Shown here: one piece after another, positions 61,545 to 64,000 of the stretch
Layout of the letters: every line of letters begins with the position of its first letter
Position numbering within the stretch: the first letter of the stretch is position 1
DNA from: Paenibacillus antri
GTDB lineage: Bacteria; Bacillota; Bacilli; Paenibacillales; YIM-B00363
Assembly: GCF_005765165.1 (NCBI RefSeq)
Contig: NZ_VCIW01000008.1
Location: forward strand, 183,514-247,513
DNA: 64,000 nt
Direction of reading: 5' to 3'
The notes under the pieces: model-generated
Told to the model about the DNA's origin: nothing
Seen by the model: the letters and a program-made list of their open reading frames with translations, nothing else
The model's database searches: none
Made by a program: the position numbers and the translations under genes

Positions 61545-62227
61545 CTAAAAATATCGTCTATATAATTCCGGACGATGTTCCCCGCGTAATTGAGCGTAGA
61601 TCTGAGTTGTTGATGCCTTTTCGTGACCCAGCATCCCTTGAATAAAGTCTAATGGCGCACCATTATCAAGTAAATGGCAAGCATATGTGTGACGAAAGCG
61701 ATGAGGATAAACGTTTGCCGCAACTTCCCCGCGGGCTGCAAGCCTCTTAACCGCATAACGAATGGTGGGTATAGCCATCCGTCGTGCAGGAACCGACTCC
61801 GTCGCGAAAAGCGCTTTGCAAAAATCCTTGCGCGCCTCGAGGTATCTCTTTAACCAGACCTTGCGTTCAGTTGTAAAATACACTTCCCGCTGCTTAGAGC
61901 CTTTACCATGCACAATCGCGGAGCAGCCACTTTGGGTTCTTTGAGCTTTGTTGTAGGATTATTCGCAATGTGTCTTTCCTCAAAAGCAAACCGAAACAAG
62001 GACCGAATAAAGCGTATACGGTGGCCCATGCTGTTAGGCTTTAGCCGCTCTGACTGTCTAGCCAGGTACTCCTTCAATAAGTCCAATGTCACTTCACTAA
62101 TGTTAAGGTTACCTATCTCACGGACAAGTACCTTAAACTGAAGGGAATACGCTTTTAAAGTATGCGGACTAAAACCCAGAATACGCTTATCGGCTTCATA
62201 CAATTTCCAGAGATGAGTCATTTTCAT
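61545..62227 (-). pseudogene. tyrosine recombinase gene with an internal deletion
   Basis: The start ATG 62227 follows GGGAGGG. The N-terminal core-binding domain is intact (FSPHTLKAYSLQFKVLVREI, NSMGHRIRFIRSLFRFAFEE, TTKLKEPK). Next should come about 60 residues with the first catalytic Arg, but the sequence jumps to HGKGSKQREVYFTTERKVW in another frame. The rest of the catalytic domain is good: PHRFRHTYACHLLDNG (His-x-x-Arg and His) and LGHEKASTTQIYAQ (His and Tyr nucleophile). It is an XerC/phage-integrase type without the extra IntI patch. As it stands it cannot cut DNA. Confidence 0.8.
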
Positions 62228-62238
62228 TAAAACAAAAT

Positions 62239-62283
62239 CCCTCCCAATGCTAATTACTATTAGCCTCACTATCTTTGGGAGGG
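62239..62283 (-). promoter_or_regulatory. nested hairpin sequestering the recombinase ribosome site
   Basis: In the recombinase mRNA CCCTCCCAA (from 62283) pairs with TTGGGAGGG (to 62239), which contains its ribosome site, and an inner ATTAGC-AGTA-... arm GCTAAT/ATTAGC (62249-62264) stacks inside. Translation would be low unless the hairpin is opened. Confidence 0.55.
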
Positions 62284-62310
62284 GTTAATCCTTATTTTGA
62301 AAATAAATTA

Positions 62311-62340
62311 TGGAGCTAGCGTCCCCGATAGTTGAGCAAC
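62311..62340. repeat. cassette-boundary repeat 13 (right end only)
   Basis: AGCTAGCGTCCCCGATAGTT is followed by GAGCAAC. The CTA is the stop (TAG) of the minus-strand gene at 62316, so the repeat forms the end of that coding region. Confidence 0.5.
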
Positions 62341-62510
62341 AGTATTAATCCCATTACCACCAAAATTGCCAAAAATACAACAATAAACGAAACCAGGTAA
62401 TTAACCCAGAACGGCTTGGAACCGCGAGGCTCGTAACCGATTTTCTCTATTTGATCTTCAAGCTTCTTGACCCGTTCTTTTAACTGTTGGATTTCAAGTT
62501 CGTTATTTAT
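62316..62510 (-). CDS. small coiled-coil membrane protein, apparent ATA start (64 residues)
   Basis: The frame after AAGGGGGG begins ATA AAT AAC (62510) and reads NNELEIQQLKERVKKLEDQI, a heptad coiled coil, then a YEPRGSKPFWVNYL linker and one membrane segment (VSFIVVFLAILVVMGLILLL) ending NYRGR. There is no ATG, GTG or TTG in place, as in the gene at 57379. Relatives with ATG would start MNNELE. It is either translated from AUA or a decayed copy. Confidence 0.5.
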   Translation of the reverse strand: MNNELEIQQLKERVKKLEDQIEKIGYEPRGSKPFWVNYLVSFIVVFLAILVVMGLILLLNYRGR

Positions 62511-62558
62511 TTTAAGCCCCCCTTCACCTAATTTATTGAATTACTGATCATTTGATTG

Positions 62559-62630
62559 AACGGCCGTAAATCATAATAAGAACGATGGATCGGACCCATC
62601 ACTTCGCTCTTGTACCCGTTTAGTTTAATC
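62559..62630. repeat. cassette-boundary repeat 14
   Basis: It has GAACGGCCGTAAATCATAAT on the left, the hairpin GATGGATCGGACCCATC and the end CGCTCTTGTACCCGTTTAG. The gene at 62645 ends just after. Confidence 0.65.
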
Positions 62631-62644
62631 TGAGGTAAAATGGA

Positions 62645-62755
62645 TTACTTCCTCCATGCTCTAAAGAACAAAGTAATTAACGTAACAATGATCACTAAAA
62701 TGATAACCGCAAATACAACTCCAAGAGGAGTAGCCATAAAACCTGTATTAGACAA
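62645..62755 (-). CDS. tiny single-span membrane protein (36 residues)
   Basis: The start is TTG 62755, four bases after GAGGGGATAAG, and TAA is at 62645. It reads SNTGFMATPLGVVFAVIILV followed by IIVTLITLFFRAWRK: one membrane helix with a positively charged C-terminus. Such proteins are found as small membrane effectors or toxins, but no antitoxin is visible here. It is a single-gene unit between repeats 14 and 15. Confidence 0.55.
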   Translation of the reverse strand: MSNTGFMATPLGVVFAVIILVIIVTLITLFFRAWRK

Positions 62756-62824
62756 CTTATCCCCTCACACCCATCTTTATTTAATAAGACTTTACCAACC
62801 ACCAGAAGGTTCCAACAATCCGTT

Positions 62825-62919
62825 AAACGGTCCAATTAACGCAATAGAGCTGCGCGATCGTACTGGCAGCTTCGTCCTAGTTGTTTGATGAAACTAACGT
62901 ACACCCGATAGTTCAGCAC
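62825..62919. repeat. cassette-boundary repeat 15
   Basis: It contains ACGGTCCAATTAACGCAATA, the hairpin AGCTGC/GCAGCT and ends AACGTACACCCGATAGTTCA with GCAC. The broken gene upstream of it runs into this end. Confidence 0.6.
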
Positions 62920-63190
62920 ATCGACCCATCTAATACTTACTTCGCAGGTCAGTTCAGCACATTTCTTTGCTTCTATCAGCGACGAGTAAAGAGTATCACC
63001 GAACCGATAACGTTCCACTCAAGATCGCAGGAGAAAAGGTAGAATCCCTCGTCGCCATCATATTGGGCAATAGCGAGACCCGTTACGATGATTTGTTGTT
63101 TAGCGCAGATAATAATGCCAAAATTATTTCCCTTTGTATTTCTGTGTGGAGTGGTCCCTTAACACCATCCAACTCGCTTGGGACTGGCAT
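62836..63190 (-). pseudogene. hypothetical cassette gene with two frameshifts
   Basis: From ATG 63190 (AGAAGGGG upstream) three frames must be joined: MPVPSELDGVKGPLHTEIQR, then NNFGIIICAKQQIIVTGLAI and EGFYLFSCDLEWNVIG, then DTLYSSLIEAKKCAELTCEV and SIRWVDVLNYR. Joined they give a protein-like sequence of about 105 residues. The end continues through repeat 15. I recognise no family. Confidence 0.55.
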
Positions 63191-63229
63191 GAAAATATCC
63201 CCTTCTTGTGAAAGTACCTCTTAGCTTAA

Positions 63230-63628
63230 TCAACTCAATCGGGTTCCATACTCATCCTCAACTACAGGAACATAGGGCGACAAAAAAGGGTCCGTTTCAC
63301 GTGTTAGAATGCCACGAACCAACTTCCATACGACAAATGTGTTGTTATATTCAGCATCTTCGTCGTCATGCATATATAACAATCCGTATGAACCAGGTAA
63401 GTTCTCAGACACCCACTTATATATATCTAATACATAACTTGAACGATGATTATGTAAACCGGTGATGGTCCATGAGTCTTGACCATTTCTTCGTATACTA
63501 TTCGACAGTCTTTCGGTATCCGCATCTTTCAAATAGTTAATAAAATTCTTGTAAGCCTTATCCTGAAGAAGTTCATTTGTATCATGAGTGTGATATCTCA
63601 ATACAATCCATCCATGAAACTCAAACAC
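63230..63628 (-). CDS. Imm7-like immunity protein
   Basis: The protein has 132 residues beginning MFEFHGWIVLRYHTHDTNEL, with TGLHNHRSSYVLDIYKWVSE and GSYGLLYMHDDEDAEYNNTF, ending DPFLSPYVPVVEDEYG. These motifs are those of Imm7 (PF15585), immunity proteins of polymorphic toxin systems. It has no toxin partner in the window. A repeat-like end, TACCTCTTAGCTTAATC, lies just past its stop and another left end lies upstream (63653), so it is another unit of the array. Confidence 0.75.
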   Translation of the reverse strand: MFEFHGWIVLRYHTHDTNELLQDKAYKNFINYLKDADTERLSNSIRRNGQDSWTITGLHNHRSSYVLDIYKWVSENLPGSYGLLYMHDDEDAEYNNTFVVWKLVRGILTRETDPFLSPYVPVVEDEYGTRLS

Positions 63629-63652
63629 GGTTCTCCCCCTACTGTTTGAATA

Positions 63653-63690
63653 GCTTCCCCGTTAACGTAATCACCTGAGTTGAATAGGTG
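63653..63690. repeat. cassette-boundary repeat 16 (left end only)
   Basis: GCTTCCCCGTTAACGTAATC is followed by ACCTGAGTTGAATAGG, with the TGA of the last gene at 63671 inside it. Confidence 0.45.
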
Positions 63691-64000
63691 TATTGTCATC
63701 AAATCTGCTAATATCGTAGTTTACCTGTTCCCACACCGCTGGTCCCTGGATCAAGATAAAATGATACGGACTTACACCCTCGTCTGAGATTAGAGCACGA
63801 CAATTCAAATAACTACATAACTCACCAATAACCTCGCGTGTGTCCCCAGCAGTAATGTTCATCAGGTACATGCTAAGAATTAATGGGTACTCAGTTTCGC
63901 ATTTCTGGAGTGCTACGATAAAAATGCAGTCGAAAAACACCCTCGTATGAAATAAAATGAAAGCTGACGAGGGGACGAGAGACAATGAATCGGTACGACA
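63671..64000 (-). CDS. hypothetical protein, 5' end beyond the window
   Basis: The frame stays open from base 64000, so the N-terminus is missing; TTG 63985 is a possible internal start. It contains ILFHTRVFFDCIFIVALQKC, YLMNITAGDTREVIGELCSY and ISDEGVSPYHFILIQGPAVW. It is not recognised; its position beside an immunity gene suggests another accessory unit. Confidence 0.45.
   Translation of the reverse strand, partial: CRTDSLSLVPSSAFILFHTRVFFDCIFIVALQKCETEYPLILSMYLMNITAGDTREVIGELCSYLNCRALISDEGVSPYHFILIQGPAVWEQVNYDISRFDDNTPIQLR

Overview
The window looks like the chromosome of a spore-forming, soil or plant-associated Bacillota, most likely Paenibacillaceae (Paenibacillus or Cohnella type). 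The signs are strong AGGAGG ribosome sites, a YtcQ/YteP/YtcP-type sugar importer, AraC regulators with membrane sensors, copper-amine-oxidase-N-domain surface proteins, a Sda-like antikinase and a KinA-type kinase. Genus is inference. Base composition visibly changes: the first 30 kb is GC-rich and tightly packed, while the last 13 kb is AT-richer, with short genes and many broken ones.

Layout. 0-9.5 kb: a cut TPR protein, a secreted alpha/beta hydrolase, a membrane-anchored unknown, an ArsR-type regulator next to a GH51 arabinofuranosidase, a Sda-like gene convergent with a PAS-PAS histidine kinase, a double-domain class II aldolase and a very small tyrosinase-like protein. 9.6-30 kb: eleven minus-strand genes for pectin and rhamnogalacturonan use. 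They are an ABC importer (two permeases and a lipoprotein), a Gfo/Idh/MocA oxidoreductase, a modular GH105-like hydrolase, an AraC regulator with its own membrane sensor, an unassigned glycosidase-like protein, a PL22 oligogalacturonate lyase, a YteR-type GH105, a GH95-like enzyme and a 1251-residue secreted pectate lyase. The lyase cuts polymer outside, the importer takes up oligomers, and the cytoplasmic enzymes finish them.

30-46 kb: mixed accessory genes. These include a second mraY, a GNAT, a frameshifted phosphotransferase, a hybrid-cluster protein behind an Fnr-type box, a LysR/dapA pair, a short UvrA-like ATPase, and two regulator operons whose operators fill the promoter spacer (HTH-VOC; doxX remnant-ArsR-SRPBCC). 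44.5-49.7 kb: an arsenic island with a MarR/flavin monooxygenase pair, an ArsC-ArsR fusion, arsB, arsC, a phosphatase gene with an in-frame stop and, convergent to it, two tiny genes rich in Cys-Cys pairs.

51-64 kb: the most unusual part. Short, unrelated, mostly single genes are separated by about fifteen related palindrome-bearing repeats. They include two predicted immunity proteins, a deoxyribosyltransferase-like protein, a phosphotransferase, a hydrolase, DUF1801 and DUF3888 proteins and small membrane proteins. The repeats start with CTGCCC(C)GTTA and end with GCTCTYGTCYCCGTTAG, and several supply the gene's stop codon. A tyrosine recombinase with an internal deletion sits in the array, and a remnant sharing 20 identical bases lies at 9.5 kb. 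I read this as an integron-like gene-cassette array, or a relic of one, in a Bacillota chromosome; that is an inference. A formaldehyde-fixing hxlA-hxlB-hxlR block lies inside it.
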